Source: Malaciobacter mytili LMG 24559 (GTDB lineage Bacteria > Campylobacterota > Campylobacteria > Campylobacterales > Arcobacteraceae). From it: a stretch of 64,000 bases of DNA. Where the stretch lies: contig NZ_CP031219.1 in assembly GCF_003346775.1 (NCBI RefSeq), positions 62,001 through 126,000 on the forward strand. The letters run 5' to 3'. The notes under the pieces were generated by a model. The model was not told the origin of the DNA. It made no database searches and saw only the letters and a program-made list of their open reading frames with translations. A program made the translations under genes and the position numbers. Each line of letters starts with the position of its first letter. Position 1 is the stretch's first letter. Positions 19,201 through 27,440 of the stretch are shown piece by piece.

Positions 19201-19320
19201 ATGAATAAAAAAAGCATATTAAAGCTAGTTTCAAATATTGTTTTTAAACAGTGTGATAGAATGTCATTTTTTATTGATGACCCCCAACAAAGAATCTACA
19301 CAGTACCAAGGCTTGAGTGA
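19201..19320 (+). CDS. candidate small protein (39 aa)
   Basis: An ATG at 19201 with an AGGAAATGG stretch upstream opens a 39-residue frame ending RIYTVPRLE. The middle (CDRMSFFIDDPQQRIYT) looks like coding sequence rather than random AT-rich DNA, and the frame fills the gap between dctM and the dehydrogenase gene. No family is recognised. It could instead be a remnant of a longer gene. Confidence 0.4.
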   Translation: MNKKSILKLVSNIVFKQCDRMSFFIDDPQQRIYTVPRLE

Positions 19321-19372
19321 TAAGTTTATATTTTTTCAACATTTAAAAAATAAAAAAATATAAGGATTATCA

Positions 19373-22210
19373 ATGTTAAGCAATGAATATAAAGAATTTT
19401 ATAATCAAATAATTAAAAAAATACCAGAAAATATAATATTTACAGATGAGTTACATACTTTAGCCTATGGAACAGATGCTTCTTTTTATAGATTAATTCC
19501 TAAGATAGTTATTAGAGCTGAAAATAGTATTCAAGTTAAAGATATTTTACAGTTAGCTAGCTCAATGAATTTAAGTGTTACTTTTAGAGCTGCTGGAACT
19601 TCTTTATCAGGACAAGCAATAAGTGATTCAATTTTAGTTGTTACTTCTAGAAATTGGACAGATTTTAAAGTTGCAGAAGATAAAAGTTATATCTCATTAG
19701 CACCTTCTTTAACAGGAGCACAAGCAAATAATATTTTAGCTACTTATGGGAAAAAAATAGGTCCAGACCCAGCAAGTATCAATGCTGCTATGATTGGTGG
19801 AATTGCTGCAAATAATGCTTCCGGGATGTGTTGTGGAGTTTCTCAAAACTCATATAAAACCTTAAAATCGATGAAGTTAATTTTTAGTGATGGAACAGAA
19901 CTTGATACTTCAAATGAAGTAAGTAAAAATGCATTTAGAAAAACGCATAAAGAGTTCTTATCTAACTTAAAAATGTATGCACAAAGTGTAAAAGAAGATG
20001 AGCAATTAAGTGCAAAAATTAGAAAAAAATTTAAGATGAAAAATACAACAGGGTATAGTTTAAATGCCTTAATTGATTTTGAAGATGAATTTGAGATTTT
20101 ACAACACTTAATAATTGGAAGTGAAGGAACACTAGGTTTTATAAAAGAAGTAACTTATTATACAGTTGAAGATTATAAAGATAAAGCTAGTGCTTTAGTA
20201 TATTTTACTGATGTAAATGAAGCCTGTAAAGCTGTTACAAAATTAAAACTTGCAAAAGAAGATAAAAAAATAGTTGTAGATGCAGTTGAACTTATGGATA
20301 GAGCAGGACTTGCAAGTATTGAAAATGATGAAACAATGCCTTCATATATTAAAGAGTTTGATGAAAATGTTACTGCACTTTTAATTGAAACAAGAGCAAA
20401 AACTCCTAAAGAATTAGATATTCAAATTAAACAAATTGAAGATAATTTAAAAGAGTTTTCTTTAGCAAAAGAGCTTTATTTTACAAAAGATATAGAAGAA
20501 TATACTAAATATTGGAAGATAAGAAAAGGGCTTTTCCCAGCTGTTGGAGCAGTTAGAAGAATAGGAACAACTGTTATTATTGAAGATATTGCTTTTCCTA
20601 TTGAATATATGGCAGAAGGAACTTTAAAGCTTCAGGCATTATTTAAAAAGCATAACTATACAGAAGCTTTAATTTTTGGACATGCTTTAGAAGGAAACTT
20701 ACACTTTGTATTTACACAAGATTTCTCTACACAAGAAGAGATAAAAAGATATGATGAGTTTATGTATGATGTAACACAACTTGTTGCTGTTGAGTATGAG
20801 GGAAGTTTAAAAGCAGAACATGGAACAGGTAGAAATATGGCAGCCTTTGTTGAGTTAGAGTGGGGTGCCAAAGCCTATGAAATGATGAAAAAAATCAAAA
20901 CTTTATTTGACCCTAAGGGCATTTTAAATCCAGGTGTTATTATAAATGAAGATAAAGAAGCACATATTAAAAACTTAAAACCGCTACCAGCTACAAATGA
21001 GTTAGTTGATAAATGTATCGAATGTGGTTTTTGTGAGCCTGTTTGTCCTTCAAATGTATTAACTTTAACTCCAAGGCAAAGAATTGTAATAAATAGAGAA
21101 ATTTCAAGATTAGAAGACCAAGAACATAATTTTGAAAAAGCTAAAGAGTTAAAAGAGTTATATACTTATGATGGAATAGAAACTTGTGCCACATGTAGCT
21201 TATGTTCAACTGCCTGTCCTGTTGGTATTGATACAGGAAGTTTAACAAAATATTTAAGACATGAAAAGATTACTCCAACACAAGAAAAAATAGCAAATTT
21301 AATTACAAATAATTTTTCTACAACTTTAAGTGGTATGAAACTAGGTTTAGGTGTGGCAAATTTAACACACTCTTTAATAGGTACAAATGCTATGAAAGGT
21401 CTTACTTCAACTGTTAGAAAAATATCAGGAAATAAGATAGCAAAATGGAGCGAACATTTACCAAAAGCAATTAGTATTGATTTAAAAATCGAGCAAAAAG
21501 CAAGTGATTTAAAAGTGGTATATTTCCCTTCATGTATAAATAGAACTATGGGATTAAGTAGTGCGAGTAAAGAAGAAAAACAGTTATTTGATACTACTGT
21601 TGAGTTATTACATAAAGCAGGTTTTGAGATAATTTTTCCTAAAAAAATAGATAGTTTATGTTGTGGTATGCCTTTTTCTTCAAAAGGATATGATAAACAA
21701 GCAAAAATAAAATCACATGAATTAGAAGAGGCTTTAATTAAAGCTAGTAATAATGGAGAATTCCCTATTCTTTGTGATACAAGTCCTTGTACTAAAAAGA
21801 TGATAGAAAGCTTTGAATTTAAATTAAAACTTTTTGAACCAATAGAGTTTGCTTTAGAGCATTTAATACCTAATTTGGAAATAAAAACAATTAATGAGCC
21901 AATTACAATACACACAACTTGTTCTTCAAGAAAAATGGGCTTACATGAAAAGTTTATAAAACTAGCAAAATTATGCTCAGCTGAAGTAATAGTTCCAAAT
22001 GATGTAACTTGCTGTGGATTTGCAGGTGATAGAGGATTTAATTTCCCAGAATTAAATCAAAGTGCATTAAGAAACTTAAAAAGTGGGATAAAAAATGCAA
22101 AATATGCCTTCTCAACTTCTAAAACTTGTGAAATAGGTCTTAGTGAATATTCAGGACTTGATTACAACTCAATTTTCTATTTAATTAATAGTTGTTCAAA
22201 AGCAAAATAA
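19373..22210 (+). CDS. dld: FAD-linked D-lactate/2-hydroxyacid dehydrogenase with Fe-S and CCG domains
   Basis: The 945-residue fusion enzyme is of the GlcD/Dld plus GlpC type. An N-terminal FAD_binding_4 domain (FRAAGTSLSGQAISD, GPDPASINAAMIGGI) is followed by the FAD-linked oxidase C-terminal domain (HALEGNLHFVF, EHGTGRNMAAF), then two 4Fe-4S motifs, CIECGFCEPVCP and CATCSLCSTACP, and two CCG domains with CCGMPFSS and CCGFAGDRGF. It oxidises D-lactate or a similar 2-hydroxyacid and feeds electrons to the membrane chain. A counterpart is known in Campylobacter jejuni. Its position after lutABC and the TRAP genes supports lactate as substrate; glycolate or 2-hydroxyglutarate are alternatives. 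Confidence 0.85.
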   Translation: MLSNEYKEFYNQIIKKIPENIIFTDELHTLAYGTDASFYRLIPKIVIRAENSIQVKDILQLASSMNLSVTFRAAGTSLSGQAISDSILVVTSRNWTDFKVAEDKSYISLAPSLTGAQANNILATYGKKIGPDPASINAAMIGGIAANNASGMCCGVSQNSYKTLKSMKLIFSDGTELDTSNEVSKNAFRKTHKEFLSNLKMYAQSVKEDEQLSAKIRKKFKMKNTTGYSLNALIDFEDEFEILQHLIIGSEGTLGFIKEVTYYTVEDYKDKASALVYFTDVNEACKAVTKLKLAKEDKKIVVDAVELMDRAGLASIENDETMPSYIKEFDENVTALLIETRAKTPKELDIQIKQIEDNLKEFSLAKELYFTKDIEEYTKYWKIRKGLFPAVGAVRRIGTTVIIEDIAFPIEYMAEGTLKLQALFKKHNYTEALIFGHALEGNLHFVFTQDFSTQEEIKRYDEFMYDVTQLVAVEYEGSLKAEHGTGRNMAAFVELEWGAKAYEMMKKIKTLFDPKGILNPGVIINEDKEAHIKNLKPLPATNELVDKCIECGFCEPVCPSNVLTLTPRQRIVINREISRLEDQEHNFEKAKELKELYTYDGIETCATCSLCSTACPVGIDTGSLTKYLRHEKITPTQEKIANLITNNFSTTLSGMKLGLGVANLTHSLIGTNAMKGLTSTVRKISGNKIAKWSEHLPKAISIDLKIEQKASDLKVVYFPSCINRTMGLSSASKEEKQLFDTTVELLHKAGFEIIFPKKIDSLCCGMPFSSKGYDKQAKIKSHELEEALIKASNNGEFPILCDTSPCTKKMIESFEFKLKLFEPIEFALEHLIPNLEIKTINEPITIHTTCSSRKMGLHEKFIKLAKLCSAEVIVPNDVTCCGFAGDRGFNFPELNQSALRNLKSGIKNAKYAFSTSKTCEIGLSEYSGLDYNSIFYLINSCSKAK

Positions 22211-22235
22211 AGAATAGTGTTTACACTATTCTTTA
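22208..22235 (+). terminator. terminator after the D-lactate dehydrogenase gene
   Basis: A perfect 12-bp stem (TAAAGAATAGTG with its complement, loop TTTA) overlaps the TAA stop codon and ends the lactate block. Confidence 0.75.
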
Positions 22236-22319
22236 TTAAATAACCTAAATCTTTTTTTATAAAACTGATATTTACTATTTTTTTGGTAAAATATCACTTT
22301 TACAAAAAGGGATTAGATT

Positions 22320-23141
22320 ATGAAAAAGCTATTAGGTACACTTTTATTATCATCTACATTAAGTTTTGCAGCAATTATTGATGCTGTTGCGTTAATTGTA
22401 AATAATGAACCAATTACTTTATATGATATTGATAAAAGAATGGTTCAAGGCAATATGAATAAAAAAGAGGCAGTTAGTTCTTTAATTGATGAAGTTTTAT
22501 ATAAACAATTAATTGAAGAAAAAAATATTAAAGTTGATATTTTTGATATAAATAATTATTTAGAAAAAGTTGCTGCTCAAAATGGTATGGATTTATATAC
22601 TTTTAAATCAGTTGTAAAACAAAAATATAAAGATTATGAAGCATATGAAGAAGAAACAAAAAGAAGAATTGAAAGAGAAAAACTTATTTCTACTCTTGTA
22701 AGGGGAAATTTAGCAATTGCAAATGAAGAAGATTTAAAAATCTATTATGAAAATAATCAAAATCAATTCTCTACTGCAAAAGAGATAGAAGTAGTACAAT
22801 ATGCATCTAAAGATAGAGGTGCATTAGTTTCTGTAATGAATAATCCAATGGCTACTAAAGATGTAGAACAATCTACAATCGTATTAGAACAAAATCAATT
22901 AAATTCACAATTAAGGTATCTTTTAAATGATACTAATATAAATCAGTTTACTCCAATATTTGCTGCAAATAGCAAGTATGTAACTTTATTGGTTAAAGAA
23001 AAAAAAGGAGTAGAAACAATTGCATTTGATGAGGTTAAAAATAAAATTTTTAGTGTAATAATGCAAAAAAGAGAAGCAGATTTTTTAAGAGAATATTTTG
23101 AAAAAATCAAATTAACTGCTGATATTAAAGTTGTAAGATAA
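22320..23141 (+). CDS. SurA-N-domain periplasmic chaperone-like protein
   Basis: The 273-residue exported protein has a signal peptide ending near LSFAA. The segment IDAVALIVNNEPITLYDID followed by KKEAVSSLIDEVLYKQLIEE is the SurA N-terminal chaperone domain. The C-terminal third has no convincing parvulin rotamase motif, so it may be a chaperone without isomerase activity, helping outer-membrane proteins fold. It lies 10 bases upstream of gatB, probably only by shared transcription. Confidence 0.75.
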   Translation: MKKLLGTLLLSSTLSFAAIIDAVALIVNNEPITLYDIDKRMVQGNMNKKEAVSSLIDEVLYKQLIEEKNIKVDIFDINNYLEKVAAQNGMDLYTFKSVVKQKYKDYEAYEEETKRRIEREKLISTLVRGNLAIANEEDLKIYYENNQNQFSTAKEIEVVQYASKDRGALVSVMNNPMATKDVEQSTIVLEQNQLNSQLRYLLNDTNINQFTPIFAANSKYVTLLVKEKKGVETIAFDEVKNKIFSVIMQKREADFLREYFEKIKLTADIKVVR

Positions 23142-23151
23142 AAGGAAATAG

Positions 23152-24576
23152 ATGTTTGAAGTAATTATAGGATTAGAAGTTCACGCTCAGTTAAATACAA
23201 AAAGTAAATTATTTTGTTCTTGTGCAACAAGTTTTGGAGAAGACCCAAATACAAATGTTTGTCCAACTTGTTTAGGATTACCTGGTGCGCTTCCTGTATT
23301 AAATAAAGAAGCTGTTCATAAAGCTATTATGTTAGGAACTGCTTTAAAAGCACAAATTAATCAAAAATCAGTTTTTAATAGAAAGAACTATTTCTATCCA
23401 GATTTACCAAGTGGTTATCAAATTTCTCAATTTGAAGTACCTGTTGTTGGTCTTGGCGAATTAGTAATAGATTTTGAAGATGGAACATCAAAAAAAATTG
23501 GAGTTACAAGAGCACACTTAGAGAATGATGCAGGGAAAAATATCCATGCAGGAGATGTATCTCATGTGGATTTAAATAGAGCAGGGACTCCTTTACTTGA
23601 AATAGTTTCTGAACCAGATATGAGAAGTGCTGATGAAGCTATTTTATATCTTAAAAAGCTTCACTCTATTGTAAGATACCTAGGAATTAGTGATGCTAAT
23701 ATGCAAGAGGGGTCTTTTAGATGTGATGTTAATGTATCAATTAGACCAAAAGGTGATGATAAGTTATATACAAGATGTGAAATTAAAAATATGAACTCTT
23801 TTAAATTTATTGAAAAAGCAATAAAATATGAAGTTCAAAGACAAATTGAAGCATGGGAAGATGGTGTTTACGAAAGAGAAGTAGTTCAAGAAACTAGACT
23901 TTTTGATGTAAATACAGGAGAAACTAGATCTATGAGAGGTAAAGAAGATGCTGCTGATTATAGATATTTCCCAGACCCAGATTTATTACCATTAATTATC
24001 ACTGATGAGATGATTAAAGAGTATTCAAAAATCCCTGAACTTCCAGATGAGAAAAAAGAGAGATTTGTAAAAGAGTATGGATTAAAAGAGTATGATGCTT
24101 CTGTTATTACAAGTTCACTTGAAATGGCACACTTCTTTGATGAGATGATGAAAGAAGAAATTAGCGCTAAAAATGCAGTAACTTGGCTAACTGTTGAATT
24201 ACAAGGGAGATTAAAAGAGGGTGTTACTATTGAAAATTCACCAGTTTGTTCTAAAACTTTAGCAACAGTTGTAAAAAAAATTGAAGATGGAACAATCTCT
24301 GGAAAAGCTGCAAAAGATGTATTAGACTACTTAATGGAAAATAATGAAGAAGTTGATACTGTTATTGAAAAACTTGGATTAAAACAAGTTTCTGATGATA
24401 GTGCAATTTTAGAGATTATTGATAGAATACTAGCTTCTAATGAAGATAAAGTTGCAGAGTATAAAAGTGGGAAAGATAAACTATTTGGTTTCTTTGTAGG
24501 TCAAACTATGAAAGAATCAAAAGGTAGTGCAAACCCTGCAAAAGTAAATGAATTATTAAAACAACGATTATCATAA
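23152..24576 (+). CDS. gatB: aspartyl/glutamyl-tRNA amidotransferase subunit B
   Basis: GatB recognises Glu-tRNA(Gln) or Asp-tRNA(Asn) and transfers the amide group with GatA and GatC. The N-terminal [20 protein letters not shown] motif, the [14 protein letters not shown] zinc-site region and the [17 protein letters not shown] segment are all present, and the C-terminal GatB/YqeY tail domain follows (end EL-LKQRL). The length of 474 residues is standard. GatA and GatC are not nearby. Confidence 0.95.
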   Translation: MFEVIIGLEVHAQLNTKSKLFCSCATSFGEDPNTNVCPTCLGLPGALPVLNKEAVHKAIMLGTALKAQINQKSVFNRKNYFYPDLPSGYQISQFEVPVVGLGELVIDFEDGTSKKIGVTRAHLENDAGKNIHAGDVSHVDLNRAGTPLLEIVSEPDMRSADEAILYLKKLHSIVRYLGISDANMQEGSFRCDVNVSIRPKGDDKLYTRCEIKNMNSFKFIEKAIKYEVQRQIEAWEDGVYEREVVQETRLFDVNTGETRSMRGKEDAADYRYFPDPDLLPLIITDEMIKEYSKIPELPDEKKERFVKEYGLKEYDASVITSSLEMAHFFDEMMKEEISAKNAVTWLTVELQGRLKEGVTIENSPVCSKTLATVVKKIEDGTISGKAAKDVLDYLMENNEEVDTVIEKLGLKQVSDDSAILEIIDRILASNEDKVAEYKSGKDKLFGFFVGQTMKESKGSANPAKVNELLKQRLS

Positions 24577-24577
24577 G

Positions 24578-24602
24578 CAAAGTAGATTTTCTACTTTGTT
24601 TT
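24578..24602 (+). terminator. rho-independent terminator after gatB
   Basis: A perfect 9-bp stem (CAAAGTAGA with its complement, loop TTT) is followed by TTTT, immediately after the gatB stop codon. Confidence 0.8.
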
Positions 24603-24747
24603 AAACTTACTTCTAATTAAATCCTTTATTCTCCTAACTTACGATAAAAAGATATACAACTATATAAAATATCTATTTTTAAAAATTGTATAAAAGCAAG
24701 ATTTTGATAATATGATAAGATAAGTTTTATTTTAAAAAAGGTTTTTA

Positions 24748-25638
24748 ATGGCAAATATTGCAGTTATTGGTGCAGGTAAATGGGGACAAGCACTTCATTA
24801 TGCTTTAAGCCAAAAACAAGAGTGTCTTATCACTTCAAGAACAAAAAGAGATATAAAAAATTTTGTGGATTTAAATACTGCTATGCAGTGTGAGTATTTA
24901 GTAATTGCTATACCAGCACAGCAAATAAGACAGTGGCTAAAAGAAAATTTTAGTTTTAAAAATCAAAAAGTATTAGTTGCTTCAAAAGGAATAGAGGCTT
25001 CAAGTGGGAAGTTTTTAAATGAGATATATGAAGAGTTTATTCCAAGGGAAAATTTAGGATTTATTTCAGGTCCTTCTTTTGCAGCAGAAGTTATACAAGG
25101 TCTGCCTTGTGCTTTAGTTATAAATAGTTTAAATAAGTCTTTATTTGATGAATATGAAAAGTTTTTCCCAAATTTTATTAAGACTTATTATAGTGATGAT
25201 GTAATTGGTGCAGAAATTTGTGGAGCTTATAAAAATGTTTTAGCCATTGCAAGTGGAATTTGTGAAGGTTTAAATTTAGGTAATAATGCAAGAGCTTCTT
25301 TAATCTCAAGAGGTCTTGTAGAAATGCAAAGATTTGGTAGCCACTTTGGTGCAAAAATGGAAACATTTATTGGTTTAAGTGGGGCAGGAGACTTATTTTT
25401 AACTGCAAGTAGTGAATTAAGTAGAAACTTTAGAGTAGGGCTTGGACTTGCAAAAAATAGAACTCTAGAAGAGATTTTAGAAGAGTTAGGAGAAGTGGCT
25501 GAAGGAGTTAAAACTTCATATGCTATAAACTCTTTAAGTCAAGAACATCAAATTTATACTCCAATTGCAAATGAAGTATTTTCAATTTTACAAGGTAAAA
25601 ATCCAATAGATAGTTTAAAAGACCTATTAAGAAGTTAA
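24748..25638 (+). CDS. gpsA: glycerol-3-phosphate dehydrogenase (NAD(P)+)
   Basis: The enzyme reduces dihydroxyacetone phosphate to sn-glycerol-3-phosphate for phospholipid synthesis. The N-terminal nucleotide-binding loop is VIGAGKWGQAL, followed by ASKGIE, the FISGPSFAAEV motif, the AYKNVLAIASGICEGL active-site helix with its lysine, and FIGLSGAGDLFLTASS. At 296 residues it is slightly shorter than the E. coli protein (about 340) but contains all motifs. fetB follows with one base between. Confidence 0.93.
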   Translation: MANIAVIGAGKWGQALHYALSQKQECLITSRTKRDIKNFVDLNTAMQCEYLVIAIPAQQIRQWLKENFSFKNQKVLVASKGIEASSGKFLNEIYEEFIPRENLGFISGPSFAAEVIQGLPCALVINSLNKSLFDEYEKFFPNFIKTYYSDDVIGAEICGAYKNVLAIASGICEGLNLGNNARASLISRGLVEMQRFGSHFGAKMETFIGLSGAGDLFLTASSELSRNFRVGLGLAKNRTLEEILEELGEVAEGVKTSYAINSLSQEHQIYTPIANEVFSILQGKNPIDSLKDLLRS

Positions 25639-25639
25639 A

Positions 25640-26347
25640 ATGCAAACTATCTCTTTTTATAATCTTGCATATATGCTACTACCTTTAGCTATTGTAGTAT
25701 ATTTTTATTTTAAATATACACAAGATAAAAAAGAGATAGTTTATGCAACAGTTCGTATGGTTTTACAACTACTTTTAATAGGATACTTACTTATTTTTAT
25801 TTTTAATACTAAAAATATTTTTTTAGGACTTTTTATTTTAACTTTTATGTTAGTTATTGCAACAATGATTGTTTTAAGAGTAACTACTAATAAGAGTTTA
25901 AAAAACTACTCTTTAATATTTTTTGCAAGCTTTATTTCAAGTTTTATTCATCTTTTTTTAATCTTAGAAGTTGTTTTAGATTTAGAAAGTTTTTATGAAC
26001 CAAGGTATGCCATACCTCTTGCAGGAATGGTATTTGCAAATATTATGAATATTATTTCTTTATCAATTGAAAGATTTGAAAAAGAAATAAGTAGAAATGA
26101 AAGTTTTGAAGAAGCAAGAAAAATAAGTTTTAAAGCTTGTATGATTCCTCAAATTAATACTTTGCTTGCTGTGGGGTTAGTAGCTTTACCTGGAATGATG
26201 ACAGGACAAATATTATCAGGAGTAGATCCTTTAATTGCAGTAAGATACCAAATTTTAATTATGATTATGTCTATTTCTAGTGGGGGATTGGCTGTTATTA
26301 TATATTATAATTTTCTTGAAAAGTTTAAGCTTTATTCTAAAAAATAA
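25640..26347 (+). CDS. fetB: FetB-like ABC permease (UPF0014)
   Basis: The 235-residue inner-membrane protein of the UPF0014/FetB family has six to seven hydrophobic segments. The VRMVLQLLLIGYLL stretch, the PLAGMVFANIMN segment and the ALPGMMTGQILSGVDP motif are family hallmarks. In E. coli FetAB exports iron. Here the ATPase partner FetA is not adjacent: gpsA precedes it and a convergent gene follows. The ATPase must be encoded elsewhere or shared. Confidence 0.85.
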   Translation: MQTISFYNLAYMLLPLAIVVYFYFKYTQDKKEIVYATVRMVLQLLLIGYLLIFIFNTKNIFLGLFILTFMLVIATMIVLRVTTNKSLKNYSLIFFASFISSFIHLFLILEVVLDLESFYEPRYAIPLAGMVFANIMNIISLSIERFEKEISRNESFEEARKISFKACMIPQINTLLAVGLVALPGMMTGQILSGVDPLIAVRYQILIMIMSISSGGLAVIIYYNFLEKFKLYSKK

Positions 26348-26367
26348 AGATAGCAAGTGCTATCTTT
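26346..26367. terminator. bidirectional terminator between fetB and the Met-rich peptide gene
   Basis: A perfect 10-bp inverted repeat (AAAGATAGCA with its complement, loop AG) spans the stop codons of two convergent genes and is flanked by A- and T-rich runs. Confidence 0.75.
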
Positions 26368-26593
26368 ATCCTTCTGTGATACTTTGAGTATTTAAATCTT
26401 CTAAAAGTTTATCATAATTTGTTTTTTTAATTGAAGATGAACTTTTCATCATCTCTTTATGCATTTTCATACACTCCTCTTTAGTCATACCTTCCATCAT
26501 TCCTGCTTGCATATTATTATGATTCATTTGTGCTGCGAAAATAGTAGTTGCTAAAATACCTAGTCCTAAAATTGAAAGAAAAATCTTTTTCAT
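26366..26593 (-). CDS. small exported Met/His-rich protein
   Basis: A 75-residue precursor with a signal peptide ending at IFAAQ. The mature part starts MNHNNMQAGMMEGMTKEECM and continues with MKMHKEMM, so about a third of this region is Met, His or Cys, the usual ligands for Cu(I) or Ag(I). I infer a periplasmic copper-binding role; the genes beyond it on the same strand are the Cus-like efflux set, which supports this. No named family is claimed. Confidence 0.6.
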   Translation of the reverse strand: MKKIFLSILGLGILATTIFAAQMNHNNMQAGMMEGMTKEECMKMHKEMMKSSSSIKKTNYDKLLEDLNTQSITEG

Positions 26594-26666
26594 TTTTTAT
26601 CCTTTTTTGTTTTTTATTGAAGTAATTGTAGTGGTTTTATATGGAAGAAATATGGAAAAAATAAAA

Positions 26667-27362
26667 TTATAAGTTTTTATCTTCTTTTTTTAGTTCATCT
26701 ACTCTTTTATTATAAGAATGAAAAAAAGTTTCAAAGATTCTTTTATACATATGTAGAACTTTTTCATCTTCTTCATTTTGTGATAGGGTAACAAAGTCAG
26801 TAATTTGATTGTCTAAATAGTTTGTAAAAGTAGTTACTCTATTTTTAATAGTTTCAGATGAGGGTTCTATTTCATAATATTGCAATCCTATTGAAGTTGG
26901 AACAATCTCTTGCGTTGAAATTATAGTCATTGAAGCAAGCATAATATCTTTAAAAGCTAAGCTGTTAAAAGTATCTACTAAGGCTTGTTTTTCTATATTT
27001 GATAATTTTCTAGGAATATGTGGAACAACTTTATTTTCTCCAACTTCAATTAATCCATCATTATTAAAATCAAACTTTTCATAATGATGCATAAGTAAAT
27101 TGTATGCCCCTTCACTACTAAGTTTATCTGGATTTATTTCATTGCTTAAGTTTGCAAATTTTTTTAATATATCTAATTCAAAAGAGGATAAAGTCTTGAT
27201 AAACTCTTTTGCTGTTGAAACCTTTACTTCTTGATTATTTGCTTTTGTATAAATATCTTCAAAGGCCTGATTTTCTTCTTTTGTTCCTTTATATAAATCA
27301 CCAGGTTCTTTTAAATTTTTAACAATATTTACATATTCTGTGTATTGTTTGAAGACTTCCAT
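26667..27362 (-). CDS. hypothetical protein with one EF-hand-like loop
   Basis: The 231-residue, mainly helical protein lacks a signal peptide or membrane helix. Near residue 99 it contains DFNNDGLIEVGE, a match to the 12-residue EF-hand calcium loop (Asp1, Asn3, Asp5, Gly6, Ile8, Glu12). No other domain is recognised. It lies between the Met-rich peptide and the RND efflux gene, on their strand, with separate upstream space, so it need not belong to either. Confidence 0.6.
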   Translation of the reverse strand: MEVFKQYTEYVNIVKNLKEPGDLYKGTKEENQAFEDIYTKANNQEVKVSTAKEFIKTLSSFELDILKKFANLSNEINPDKLSSEGAYNLLMHHYEKFDFNNDGLIEVGENKVVPHIPRKLSNIEKQALVDTFNSLAFKDIMLASMTIISTQEIVPTSIGLQYYEIEPSSETIKNRVTTFTNYLDNQITDFVTLSQNEEDEKVLHMYKRIFETFFHSYNKRVDELKKEDKNL

Positions 27363-27440
27363 TATATCTCCTTTGAAGTATTATAAATAAACTGTATTAA
27401 ATAATTATAATATAATTTAGCTAAAGCTTTAAGGCTTTAG

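Noticed and set aside
21166-21915. 249-codon frame opposite the dehydrogenase gene
   Set aside because: Antisense to the Fe-S/CCG part of a clear dehydrogenase; composition is that of a shadow frame.
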